Virus record (IMG/VR): IMGVR_UViG_3300047586_000361
Span: 1 to 23,006 of that record
Reading direction: 5' to 3' (one strand)
DNA: 23,006 nucleotides
DNA from: a virus
A program made the translations under genes and the position numbers. Below, piece by piece: positions 6,073 to 11,330 of the stretch (the first letter of the stretch is position 1; each line of letters starts with the position of its first letter). The notes below the pieces were generated by a model, which saw only the letters and a list, made by a program, of their open reading frames with translations, was not told the origin of the DNA and made no database searches.

Positions 6073-6102
6073 ATTGTATCACGAGAGAGATCGGTTTGTC
6101 AA
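6073..6102 (-). promoter_or_regulatory. Leftward sigma70-type promoter PL1
   Basis: Read leftward, this is TTGACA (6102-6097), an 18-nt spacer and TACAAT (6078-6073): a consensus -35 and a one-mismatch -10. It should drive the tRNA-His, the ArdA-like gene and the following small genes. Flanking bases match PL2 at 3275-3304 (AACCGA after the -35, TCGTGA before the -10), so both probably respond to the same regulator. Confidence 0.85.
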
Positions 6103-6210
6103 GAAGTTTTTTCGGGGCGCGACGGAGGGCGGACCGAGCGAAGCGAGGGCCGCAAAGCGGGTAGAAGCTGAGTTGAGGGGATGCGGAGGGAGCGCCGCCT
6201 GGGGGCGTTC

Positions 6211-6227
6211 GCGGCCGCTTCGGCCGC
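6211..6227. repeat. Perfect 7-bp inverted repeat upstream of rightward promoter
   Basis: GCGGCCG and CGGCCGC flank a 3-base CTT loop. It ends 3 bases before the extended -10 at 6230 and occupies the place where a -35 would be. No U-run follows, so it is not a terminator. It could be a repressor site or a recruitment element for the early rightward genes. Confidence 0.5.
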
Positions 6228-6229
6228 CG

Positions 6230-6238
6230 TGGTACACT
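6230..6238 (+). promoter_or_regulatory. Rightward extended -10 promoter PR
   Basis: TGG followed by TACACT gives an extended -10 (TGn plus a -10 with two mismatches), about 20 nt before the ATG at 6259. No -35 is recognisable because the palindrome at 6211-6227 occupies that position. It is the only promoter-like element upstream of the four rightward early genes. The predicted transcript would start near 6245, just before the ribosome binding site. Confidence 0.55.
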
Positions 6239-6258
6239 AAACGCGGAGGGTACCAGAG

Positions 6259-6534
6259 ATGAGACGGAACTACGAAAAGGAAAAGGGCGAGTTCCCCGGA
6301 GCGTACGCCGTGAAGGGGTGGGGAAAGGGAATAGCATGGCGCGTCCTGGGCTGGGAGACCGAACCGGACGACGATACGGAATGGACGGGGATTGAGAATC
6401 GCACCGGGCGGATCGTCGCTGTTATGATCGGAGACGATAGGCATTTCTCTGTCGATCCTGATGATGTTAAGGCAATCGAGGAAGGTTCCTACTGTCCAGA
6501 GTGTGGCCAGATAGGGTGCGGGTGCTATCGATAG
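6259..6534 (+). CDS. Small phage protein with C-terminal zinc knuckle
   Basis: A 91-residue product: a basic N-terminus, a beta-rich middle (WRVLGWETE, RIVAVMIGDD) and a C-terminal Cys cluster CPECGQIGCGC (C79, C82, C87, C89), probably a zinc site. The ATG at 6259 has GGAGGG 8 nt upstream. It is first in the rightward early group. Codons are more A/T-rich than in the structural genes. Function is unknown; it resembles short early phage proteins of the kind that modulate host enzymes, which is a guess. Confidence 0.65.
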   Translation: MRRNYEKEKGEFPGAYAVKGWGKGIAWRVLGWETEPDDDTEWTGIENRTGRIVAVMIGDDRHFSVDPDDVKAIEEGSYCPECGQIGCGCYR

Positions 6535-6553
6535 AGAAAGGAAGGGTAAAGAG

Positions 6554-7024
6554 ATGTTCACAAGGCAACACTACAAGGCGATAGCGGAGATGATTTCCGA
6601 ATTGAGCGAGGATATCGTCAACGCGAACGGAGAAAAGGAGACGGTTGTCCATAAAGGTCGGCTCGTTTCGGAGCTGGCGCGATTCTTTGCACGTGATAAT
6701 GAACGGTTTTCACGCGAACGGTTTGAAGACGCGTGCAAGAGGAGAGCGACCATGTATAGGCTCGTCTTGACGAAATGCGAGCGAGACGCGTTTGACTGGG
6801 TAGGGAATCGCTATTCAAACGGGGACGATATGCGGAGGAATATCGAACCGTTTCCCGTCAACGCGGAGGATTCCTGGGATAGCACGGGAGATGTTGCCTT
6901 TGATCTGCCAGAGTATGCCGCGTGGGATATCGCAATCTTAGCGAAGCAGGATGAGGGATTGTTTCCGTGCTTTGCATGGAAGCTGGCAGAGAAAATGCGC
7001 GCATTCATCGACGCAATCGTATAG
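6554..7024 (+). CDS. Fused two-domain early phage protein with internal start
   Basis: A 156-residue product made of two parts that I know as separate small proteins in other phages. Residues 1-65 (FTRQHYKAIAEMISEL... then DNERFSRERFEDAC) are of the widespread 'MFT-HY-IA...NPRFDRERFL-AC' type. Residues 67-156 start MYRLVLTKCERDAFDWVGNRY and end CFAWKLAEKMRAFIDAIV, matching a second family that normally begins at that Met. The join is in frame at 6752, where ATG still has a GGAG SD 7 nt upstream (6741-6744). A shorter second product of 90 residues is therefore likely besides the full fusion. No enzyme motif is visible. Family recognition is from memory. Confidence 0.65.
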   Translation: MFTRQHYKAIAEMISELSEDIVNANGEKETVVHKGRLVSELARFFARDNERFSRERFEDACKRRATMYRLVLTKCERDAFDWVGNRYSNGDDMRRNIEPFPVNAEDSWDSTGDVAFDLPEYAAWDIAILAKQDEGLFPCFAWKLAEKMRAFIDAIV

Positions 7025-7044
7025 ATAGAAGGGAGCATAGAGGT

Positions 7045-7239
7045 ATGGGAAACAATCGATTGAGGGTAAGCACGGCAAGAGACGGGACACGAACGGTGGA
7101 AGATCGTCGCACCGGGGCGTGGTACCTCGTGAAGCATGGGCGGATTATCGACTATGGAGTCAAGCGTGCAACGTGTCTTTTGCACCTAGGGGTGCTCGAT
7201 CACGAGCTGTCATGCGGCAGCGTGGACGGAGGGGATTGA
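7045..7239 (+). CDS. Small early phage protein
   Basis: A 64-residue product, MGNNRLRVSTARDG..., basic at the N-terminus with a strand-rich middle (WYLVKHGRIIDYGVKRA). This resembles a DUF-type single-domain protein of the kind that often follows the family at 6752-7024. I chose the ATG at 7045 (AGAGGT and GGGAG upstream) rather than earlier starts inside the preceding gene. It ends 1 base before the next ATG, with the ribosome binding site of that gene inside its 3' end. Function is unknown. Confidence 0.55.
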   Translation: MGNNRLRVSTARDGTRTVEDRRTGAWYLVKHGRIIDYGVKRATCLLHLGVLDHELSCGSVDGGD

Positions 7240-7240
7240 A

Positions 7241-7672
7241 ATGGGAATCGACTATGGAATGGGAATGACTAACATAGACAAGAGTAACGGCATCAGGTAT
7301 GGCGTTATCTCACAGAATGAAGTTTTGCAAGCGTGGGCAGATTCGAGCGAACCGTGGTACGGAGAGGAATCGGAATGGCCGAAAGACGAGGATGGCGAAC
7401 CGTATCTCGACGATATGGCGGAACCGTTGTCTTTCACGTATGAAGAGGAAGGGTACATGGCGGAATGCGGAGAAGACGGAGATATCTTTATCACGAAGTC
7501 GCCGTTCTATACGTTCTGTTCGTTCTGTTCGCCGTGCGCACCGGGGGCAGGATATTTGATGTCGAAGGATGACGGAGTGAGAGCGTATTGCTTCGGACAC
7601 GACTGGTTTGAAGGGGATAAAGCCCCGTATGAAGTCTACAGAGTGAGTGATGATAGGCTCGTCAGAGCGTAG
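7241..7672 (+). CDS. Conserved phage protein with CSFCSPCAPGAG motif
   Basis: A 143-residue product, very acidic in the middle. The start MGIDYGMGMTNIDKSNGIRYGV and the Cys-rich motif CSFCSPCAPGAG (C93, C96, C99), followed by CFGHDWF (C117, H120) and APYEVY, are characteristic of a conserved hypothetical family in phages and mobile elements. The family has no known function. The Cys/His set suggests a bound metal. The ATG at 7241 has GGAGG 8 nt upstream. It is last in the early rightward unit, 16 nt before the terminator hairpin. Confidence 0.75.
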   Translation: MGIDYGMGMTNIDKSNGIRYGVISQNEVLQAWADSSEPWYGEESEWPKDEDGEPYLDDMAEPLSFTYEEEGYMAECGEDGDIFITKSPFYTFCSFCSPCAPGAGYLMSKDDGVRAYCFGHDWFEGDKAPYEVYRVSDDRLVRA

Positions 7673-7688
7673 GCAGCGCTTCAAAGAC

Positions 7689-7717
7689 AGCCTCCCCTAA
7701 CGGGGAGGCTTTTTATT
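7689..7717 (+). terminator. Strong intrinsic terminator of early rightward unit
   Basis: A perfect 9-bp stem AGCCTCCCC/GGGGAGGCT closes a TAAC tetraloop (7698-7701) and is followed by TTTTATT. It lies 16 nt after the stop of the last early gene. In the leftward direction the hairpin is not followed by a U-tract, so it should work one way only, although a leftward small gene ends inside its loop. Confidence 0.9.
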
Positions 7718-7861
7718 CGAGGGGGGGAAGGTTTTTCGCTCAAGGTCGGCAATGGCAAGGTCGTAAACGCGGCCGCGCGTGAGGGCGAGGGCGCGAGCGA
7801 GAGCGGAAACGCGGGAGGGCAGGTTCGGATCGGCGGTGGAAAAGGAAATTGTCATACGCAT
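7697..7861 (-). CDS. Ribbon-helix-helix-like small DNA-binding protein
   Basis: A 54-residue product: a short N-terminal strand (MRMTISFS), then two helices separated by a turn (SRVSALARALALTRGRV and YDLAIADLERK), and a basic Pro/Lys tail. This is the size and layout of an Arc/CopG/MetJ-type ribbon-helix-helix domain, whose dimers place the N-terminal strand in the DNA major groove. Its stop lies in the terminator loop at 7697-7699. No SD is visible; a TATACT at 7871-7866 would place the transcript start at or next to the ATG, so the message may be leaderless. The adjoining palindromes (7917-7936, 7994-8011) are obvious candidate operators. The family is inferred from pattern only. Confidence 0.5.
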   Translation of the reverse strand: MRMTISFSTADPNLPSRVSALARALALTRGRVYDLAIADLERKTFPPSNKKPPR

Positions 7862-7916
7862 GGTAAGTATATCGGTAGAGTTTAGAGAAAAGATAAGTAA
7901 TTTTTTTAGCGTAGCG

Positions 7917-7936
7917 TTAGCATAGGGTAATGCTAA
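7917..7936. repeat. Palindrome TTAGCAT-N6-ATGCTAA
   Basis: Perfect 7-bp arms at 7917-7923 and 7930-7936. The arms resemble the iteron with one base changed (TTAGCAT versus TTAGCGT), so a protein that binds the iterons might bind here as a dimer. It lies 56 bp upstream of the ribbon-helix-helix-like gene, so it could also be its operator. Confidence 0.6.
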
Positions 7937-7993
7937 TGAAAGTTAGAGTTCTAAGTATTTTAAGTCGTGATAGGGGAAGGAATTGGGAGACGT

Positions 7994-8011
7994 ACTATAC
8001 AGATGTATAGT
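7994..8011. repeat. Palindrome ACTATAC-N4-GTATAGT
   Basis: Perfect 7-bp arms (7994-8000 and 8005-8011), 5 bases before the tandem iterons. It has an 18-bp operator-like size, is A+T-rich, and contains -10-like TATAGT and TATAC motifs on both strands. It could regulate transcription into the origin. Confidence 0.6.
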
Positions 8012-8091
8012 GAAAGTTAGCGTATTAGCGTAGGGTCTGTACCTTATCACTTTTTTTCCCTCAATCAAAAACACCCTCAAGACTCTGCTAA

Positions 8092-8220
8092 TACGCTAAT
8101 ACGGCTCTCTCTCTCTCTCTCTCTCTCTCATAACTCTATATAAGAGAAGAGAATACAGCGAATAGGGACGGGAAAAACCGTTTGCTTTCAGGTACGCTAA
8201 CGGACGCGAAATTACGCTAA
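8092..8220 (-). repeat. Iterons TTAGCGTA, leftward copies
   Basis: The reverse complement TACGCTAA occurs exactly at 8092-8099, 8193-8200 and 8213-8220. Bases around 8086-8103 repeat CTAATACG in tandem, mirroring the tandem at 8017-8032. With the three rightward copies this makes an opposed 3+3 arrangement over 315 bp. Confidence 0.8.
8105..8130. repeat. (CT)13 dinucleotide tract
   Basis: Thirteen uninterrupted CT units lie between the leftward iterons at 8092-8099 and 8193-8200, followed by an A+T-rich stretch (CTCTATATAAGAG). Such homopurine-homopyrimidine mirror repeats can form triplex or unwound DNA and are prone to length change. Confidence 0.85.
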
Positions 8221-8222
8221 TT

Positions 8223-8242
8223 CTATCCACAAGTTATCCACA
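8223..8242 (+). promoter_or_regulatory. Tandem DnaA boxes
   Basis: TTATCCACA at 8234-8242 is the exact consensus DnaA box. CTATCCACA at 8223-8231 differs by one base and is spaced 11 bp away, about one helical turn, so both would face the same side of the DNA. They directly follow the last iteron (8213-8220), as in many iteron-DnaA origins. Confidence 0.75.
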
Positions 8243-8245
8243 AGA

Positions 8246-8263
8246 TACTGTAAGGTAACAGTA
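8246..8263. repeat. Palindrome TACTGT-N6-ACAGTA
   Basis: Perfect 6-bp arms (8246-8251 and 8258-8263) immediately right of the DnaA boxes and just beyond the leftward terminator U-run. It looks like an operator. It resembles the gammaproteobacterial LexA box, but the gap is two bases too short. Confidence 0.5.
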
Positions 8264-8350
8264 AAGAAAAAGGCGCCCTCAGGGGCGCCTGACAAGATGA
8301 TAGGTTTCCGCTCTTCGTTCGTTCTCATTTCGTTTACCCTTCCTTCCATG
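8260..8350 (-). ncRNA. Predicted short leftward RNA beside the origin
   Basis: An extended -10 (8364-8356) and an intrinsic terminator (8290-8262) face the same way, bounding a transcript of about 80-90 nt that points at the DnaA boxes and iterons. It contains a purine-rich GGAAGGAAGGG near its 5' end, followed 8 nt later by an ATG that opens a frame through the terminator (MRTNEERK...). That peptide is unlikely but possible. Small RNAs next to phage and plasmid origins often control initiation, which is the basis for the inference. No known RNA family is recognised. Confidence 0.45.
8262..8290 (-). terminator. Leftward intrinsic terminator of short transcription unit
   Basis: On the leftward strand the 8-bp stem AGGCGCCC/GGGCGCCT (arms 8290-8283 and 8278-8271) closes a 4-base loop and is followed by TTTTTCTTTAC (8270-8260). 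Read rightward there is no U-run. It lies about 60 nt downstream of a predicted start near 8349. Confidence 0.8.
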
Positions 8351-8355
8351 AGTGA

Positions 8356-8364
8356 AGTATAGCA
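8356..8364 (-). promoter_or_regulatory. Leftward extended -10 promoter of short RNA
   Basis: Read leftward, this is TGC followed by TATACT: an extended -10 with a near-consensus hexamer. No -35 is visible in the G+C-rich DNA upstream, as is usual for extended -10 promoters. A transcript would start near 8349. Confidence 0.6.
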
Positions 8365-8377
8365 CGCGCGGGCGGAT

Positions 8378-8394
8378 GCCTGCCGAAAGCAGGC
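8378..8394. repeat. Hairpin GCCTGC-CGAAA-GCAGGC in possible packaging region
   Basis: A perfect 6-bp stem with a 5-base loop. It is followed by a second potential stem made of CCCCC and GGGGG runs around 8397-8420. Both lie about 100 nt before the first gene of the terminase operon. No U-run follows. They could be part of a pac/cos-type recognition site or a leader structure; sequence alone cannot decide. Confidence 0.4.
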
Positions 8395-8513
8395 CCACCC
8401 CCGTTTGGACGCAGGGGGTCGCGCGAGAGAAGAATCGTCTTTCCACCCCGCCGACCCCTGCACCCTTCCCGTGTCGCCTTTAAGGTTGGTGCGCGTCCCG
8501 TCGATAAGGAAGC

Positions 8514-8783
8514 ATGAGACTACGAAAACGCTACGCAACGAAAGACCGCACCGTGGACGCCTTGCACTACGTCTCGGGTGAGAACAGTCCCGCTTTCGTC
8601 GACCTCCTTCCCAGCGCCGCCATCTCCATGGACGGGACGCACCTCATCGTGAAGACCCCCGGGCAGACCCTGTCCCTCGCCCCTGGCGACTGGCTCCTCC
8701 TGCACCCTGAGGGCGACCTGGAGACGCTCACCGACGCCCAGTTCTCCGCGCGCTACACCTCGTCGGTCAAGAAGCTCAAGTGA
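8514..8783 (+). CDS. Conserved small phage protein with PGDW motif
   Basis: An 89-residue product with the motif APGDWLLLHPEGDL (about residues 56-69) followed by TDAQFSARYTSS. It matches a widespread family of small phage proteins with a PGDW(I/L)...F...Y pattern and no established function. The ATG at 8514 has AAGGA closely upstream. It is the first gene of the rightward packaging operon; its TGA overlaps the next GTG. It is a beta-rich cytosolic protein, possibly a structural or regulatory accessory. Confidence 0.65.
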   Translation: MRLRKRYATKDRTVDALHYVSGENSPAFVDLLPSAAISMDGTHLIVKTPGQTLSLAPGDWLLLHPEGDLETLTDAQFSARYTSSVKKLK

Positions 8784-9211
8784 GAGCGAAGAAGACGACG
8801 CGCAAAATCGTTCGTGCGAAAGCACGGAAACAAGAGGCATCTGCCCCTGTTGATGAAGCGCCTCTTCCTTCGATGCCTTCCGTCCCCCTGGTGTCCTCGC
8901 CTCATGCGATCCTGGACGAAGCGGTGGCCGTCGCTGCGCGCACCATCGCCAACGCGGCCGAAGGGGTCGAAATCTCCCGAGAGCAGCTTTCCGCCGCGCA
9001 GGACATCCTCAACAGGAAAGGCATTACCTCGGGGGGGCAGCGCAGTAACGCGATCCCCGAGGACTATGCCAGGGCCTCCCTCGCCTACGTGTTTCGCCTT
9101 CTGGGGTTTGGCGAAATCAAGTGGCCCCAAACGCTCGTTGCGACGCTCACCGCCAAAGACGACGCCCTTGTCTCCGCGGACGACTTCAACGCGGCACTTC
9201 AGGACGTATGA
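8780..9211 (+). CDS. Terminase small-subunit-like protein
   Basis: A 143-residue product: a very basic, probably disordered N-terminus (KKTTRKIVRAKARK), then helices with AARTIANAAEGVEISREQLSAAQDILNRKG (split about 52-81). The second of these resembles the 'aa..iL.r.G' helix common in small terminase and related DNA-recognition proteins. The C-terminal 50 residues are helical. It lies two genes upstream of the large terminase, as expected. The GTG start overlaps the previous stop as GTGA and has no strong SD, so translation is probably coupled. The family call depends more on position than on motif. Confidence 0.45.
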   Translation: MRAKKTTRKIVRAKARKQEASAPVDEAPLPSMPSVPLVSSPHAILDEAVAVAARTIANAAEGVEISREQLSAAQDILNRKGITSGGQRSNAIPEDYARASLAYVFRLLGFGEIKWPQTLVATLTAKDDALVSADDFNAALQDV

Positions 9212-9495
9212 GCGCAGGACAGATCATGCAGGGACGGCTTCGAATGGACGTTGACCCAGAATGCCATCTTCCTCCCGATTCAAAAGATGGCGACTACTGG
9301 AAGGAGAACGGAATCTGGTTTGGCTGGTGCCCGAACGGAGAACGCAATCTGCTCTGTTCTCTGGTCAATCACACCATCACCGAACATGAGGACGGAACGA
9401 TCACCGTTTCCCCGTCGATTCTCTGCGGACCCGTAGCCGACATAATCAAGGCATGGCACGGCTACCTTGAGCGTGGCGTGTGGCGAGAAGCATGA
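9208..9495 (+). CDS. Conserved phage protein, DUF6527-like (GTITVSPSI motif)
   Basis: A 95-residue product with WFGWCPNGE (about 36-44), HTITEHEDGTITVSPSI (about 54-70) and CGPVADIIKAWHGY. The 'W...dGT.T..PSI' core occurs in a small conserved phage and prophage family (DUF6527 or similar) of unknown role, often near terminase or late genes. The ATG at 9208 is just before the stop of the upstream gene and overlaps it by 4 nt. Cys residues at about 40, 49 and 72 could coordinate a metal. No enzymatic function is claimed. Confidence 0.6.
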   Translation: MSAGQIMQGRLRMDVDPECHLPPDSKDGDYWKENGIWFGWCPNGERNLLCSLVNHTITEHEDGTITVSPSILCGPVADIIKAWHGYLERGVWREA

Positions 9496-9704
9496 AAGAT
9501 GTCTTCTTCCTCCCGACGCTGCCCGTCCCGTCAAGACAAGTCACCGCCCGAGGCTGGATAGAACGTGAAAGCCCCAAAGTCGAAGTTCGAGATCCTTCCG
9601 CACCACGAGGCGCCGCTGTTCAGCAAGGAAAACGTGCGAAATCCCAAGCGCCTCATGCAGGCGATAAAGGCGGAGCTGGAAAGCGGGCGCGTAAGCGCCT
9701 CTGA
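9492..9704 (+). CDS. Possible small ORF overlapping large-terminase start
   Basis: ATG at 9492 overlaps the preceding TGA as ATGA, the arrangement used throughout this genome. The first 38 residues (MKDVFFLPTLPVPSRQV...) look plausible, while the last 30, overlapping the terminase start in another frame, are a low-complexity Gly/Lys/Arg string. It may be a real short peptide used to couple translation into the terminase gene, whose own GTG has a poor SD, or it may not be a gene. Evidence is weak. Confidence 0.3.
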   Translation: MKDVFFLPTLPVPSRQVTARGWIERESPKVEVRDPSAPRGAAVQQGKRAKSQAPHAGDKGGAGKRARKRL

Positions 9705-11316
9705 GATGTTCCTCGCGCTGCTTCGTCAGGCTTCCCTCGTATCCCTTTTCTTCTTCCTTACACATGTAGCGGCGTATAGCGGACCCTACGAGAAACTCAA
9801 CGAAGGCCTCCACTTGGAGATGGCCAACTTCAGACAGAGTGATGCGTGCATGAGGGATGGCGCCCGCGCTGCGGCGATCCTTTTCAGGTCCTCGTTCAAG
9901 TCGACGGTGTGCGGCCACGGGGCGGACTCATGGGAGGCTTTGCGCAACCCGAATATCCGCGTACGAATCGTCTCGGAAATCGTCGAGAGAGCCCACTCGT
10001 TCAAGAACATCATCAAGTCGACGTTTGATTCGAACTCGTTCTTCGCCCTCATCTTCCCCGAGTACGTCCCGGGGAAGGCGTCGTCAAGGTGGAACGAGAC
10101 GGAGATCGTCCTGCCCAATAGGACGCGAAACTACACCGAATCGACCATCAGCGCAGGAGGCGCCACCGGCGCTTCCGAAGGCATTCACGTTGACCTCCTG
10201 GACGTGGACGACATCCACGGGATCGAGGACGTTGACAGTCAACATCGCGCCAACGCGTCGATGTTGCAGAAGAAGAAGTGGTTCGCTACGAATGCGACGA
10301 CGCTCCTTGTGAATCTGAGGTCCAGGATCAATCTCCGGGGGACGTTCTACGGCGCGGATGACGTGCACTCGGCGATCATGTCCGATGCGGTCGCGATCCT
10401 CGGATACCGCGACCCTGAGTTTGCCGAACGTCCAGGCGGGACGTGGACGGTGTACTATCGGTGCTGGATCGAGGACGACGTGGAGGTCTTCCCCGAGGTC
10501 ATGGACAAGGCACGCTACGCCAAGCTTCTCGAAGAAGACCCCTGGACGGCGATCACGCAGTACGGGAACAAGGCGAGGGACCCCCTTGTCAGTGAGTTCT
10601 TCAAGTTCACTACGAAGCGCGCTCGCCTTCTCTGGAGCCCCAAGAAGCAACAGTGGTTTCTCCAGAAGGGAGCCCTTGCCGAGACGGAGGCGTCCAACTG
10701 GGAGGACGAGGAGAGCGTGAAGGTACGCCCTCTGGCAGCGATGGCGGTGGGGATGTTCGTCGACCCCGCGGGGACGGACAGGGGCATCTCCGCAAAGGCG
10801 TCCAAGAGCGCGGTGGAGATCATCGCCGTGGACGACGAGGAGAACGCGTACCTTGTGTGGTGCAGGGCGGGGTACTTCAGCGTGCACGCGCTGTTCGACG
10901 CCATCTTCGAGGGGTGCGTGAAGTTCGAAGGGGTCGTGGGAGTCGTAGGGGTTGAGTCGAATGCGATGCAGAAGATTATCGCACCGCTTCTGGAGAAAGA
11001 GCGCAGGGCGAGAAACTTCTACATAAATCCTGTTCCCATCATGGCCTCGGGGGACAAAGAGGCGCGCATCAGGATGAACGTGGGACGCGCGCTGAAGAAG
11101 GGGCAGGTCTACCTCGTCGAGGGGGAAGAGAGGGAGTTCGAAGAAGAGCGGATGTTGTTCCCCGGGAACGAGTTCAGACGGGACGTGCTGGACGCGTTTG
11201 AGAAGGGACTGACGTATCTGCAAAAGCCTCCGTCAAAAGCGGAGGAAGCGTACGACGAAGAGGAGTTCGAGGACTTCGTGACAGAGACGACGCGGGACCG
11301 ATGGACGGGAATGTAA
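9565..11316 (+). CDS. terL: Terminase large subunit (packaging ATPase and nuclease)
   Basis: A 583-residue protein that powers DNA translocation into the prohead and cuts the concatemer. The N-terminal ATPase shows an atypical Walker A, ILFRSSFKST (about 105-114), and a Walker B, LLDVDDIHG (about 211-219). The C-terminal RNase H-like nuclease shows FVDPAGTD (D400), GVESNAMQK (E464) and FRRDVLDAFEKGL (D540, D543), the usual three acidic clusters. Length is normal for the family. The start is a GTG at 9565, chosen because an in-frame TAG lies 6 bases upstream. It has only a weak SD (GGAT) and may be translated by coupling. It is followed 14 nt later by the portal gene. Confidence 0.92.
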   Translation: MKAPKSKFEILPHHEAPLFSKENVRNPKRLMQAIKAELESGRVSASEMFLALLRQASLVSLFFFLTHVAAYSGPYEKLNEGLHLEMANFRQSDACMRDGARAAAILFRSSFKSTVCGHGADSWEALRNPNIRVRIVSEIVERAHSFKNIIKSTFDSNSFFALIFPEYVPGKASSRWNETEIVLPNRTRNYTESTISAGGATGASEGIHVDLLDVDDIHGIEDVDSQHRANASMLQKKKWFATNATTLLVNLRSRINLRGTFYGADDVHSAIMSDAVAILGYRDPEFAERPGGTWTVYYRCWIEDDVEVFPEVMDKARYAKLLEEDPWTAITQYGNKARDPLVSEFFKFTTKRARLLWSPKKQQWFLQKGALAETEASNWEDEESVKVRPLAAMAVGMFVDPAGTDRGISAKASKSAVEIIAVDDEENAYLVWCRAGYFSVHALFDAIFEGCVKFEGVVGVVGVESNAMQKIIAPLLEKERRARNFYINPVPIMASGDKEARIRMNVGRALKKGQVYLVEGEEREFEEERMLFPGNEFRRDVLDAFEKGLTYLQKPPSKAEEAYDEEEFEDFVTETTRDRWTGM

Positions 11317-11330
11317 GAAGGAGGACGACA

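Larger units (their letters stand above)
5868..6258. other. Divergent intergenic and leader region
   Basis: I support no protein gene here. It contains, from left to right, a G+C-rich leftward leader of about 200 nt with a small hairpin (GCGGC-GTT-GCCGC on the leftward strand, about 6045-6058), the leftward promoter (6073-6102), a stretch of about 100 nt of no recognised content, a perfect palindrome (6211-6227) and the rightward extended -10 (6230-6238). A long leftward frame crosses it but also runs through the tRNA and is not credible. Confidence 0.6.
7906..8032 (+). repeat. Iterons TTAGCGTA, rightward copies
   Basis: Exact TTAGCGTA occurs at 7906-7913 and, as a head-to-tail tandem, at 8017-8024 and 8025-8032. 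The first copy is followed closely by a related inverted pair (TTAGCAT at 7917-7923 and ATGCTAA at 7930-7936). Confidence 0.8.
7862..8513. other. Candidate replication origin region (no protein gene)
   Basis: About 650 bases without a credible gene and far more A+T-rich in the left half than the rest. It holds six exact copies of an 8-bp iteron in two opposed groups of three, a consensus DnaA box with a near copy 11 bp away, three perfect palindromes, a (CT)13 tract, A/T-rich stretches (7891-7907, 8048-8073), and a short leftward transcription unit. The right part (8366-8513) is G+C-rich with two hairpin-capable segments next to the terminase operon, where a packaging site could lie. The origin call is inferred from combined elements. 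Confidence 0.6.

Noticed and set aside
5285-6337. Long leftward open frame of 350 codons
   Set aside because: It runs through the promoter, the tRNA-His and the ArdA-like gene in another frame. Part of its product is simply the translated tRNA, and it has no SD.
8017-8220. CRISPR array
   Set aside because: The repeats are only 8 bp, occur in both orientations, are irregularly spaced, and there is no cas gene.
8246-8263. LexA (SOS) box
   Set aside because: The arms TACTGT/ACAGTA match, but the gap is 6 rather than 8 bases, so the canonical CTG-N10-CAG spacing is not met; kept only as an unnamed palindrome.
8212-8538. Leftward 108-codon frame in the origin region
   Set aside because: It spans an extended -10 promoter and an intrinsic terminator on the same strand and continues into the DnaA boxes; the structural elements explain the region better.
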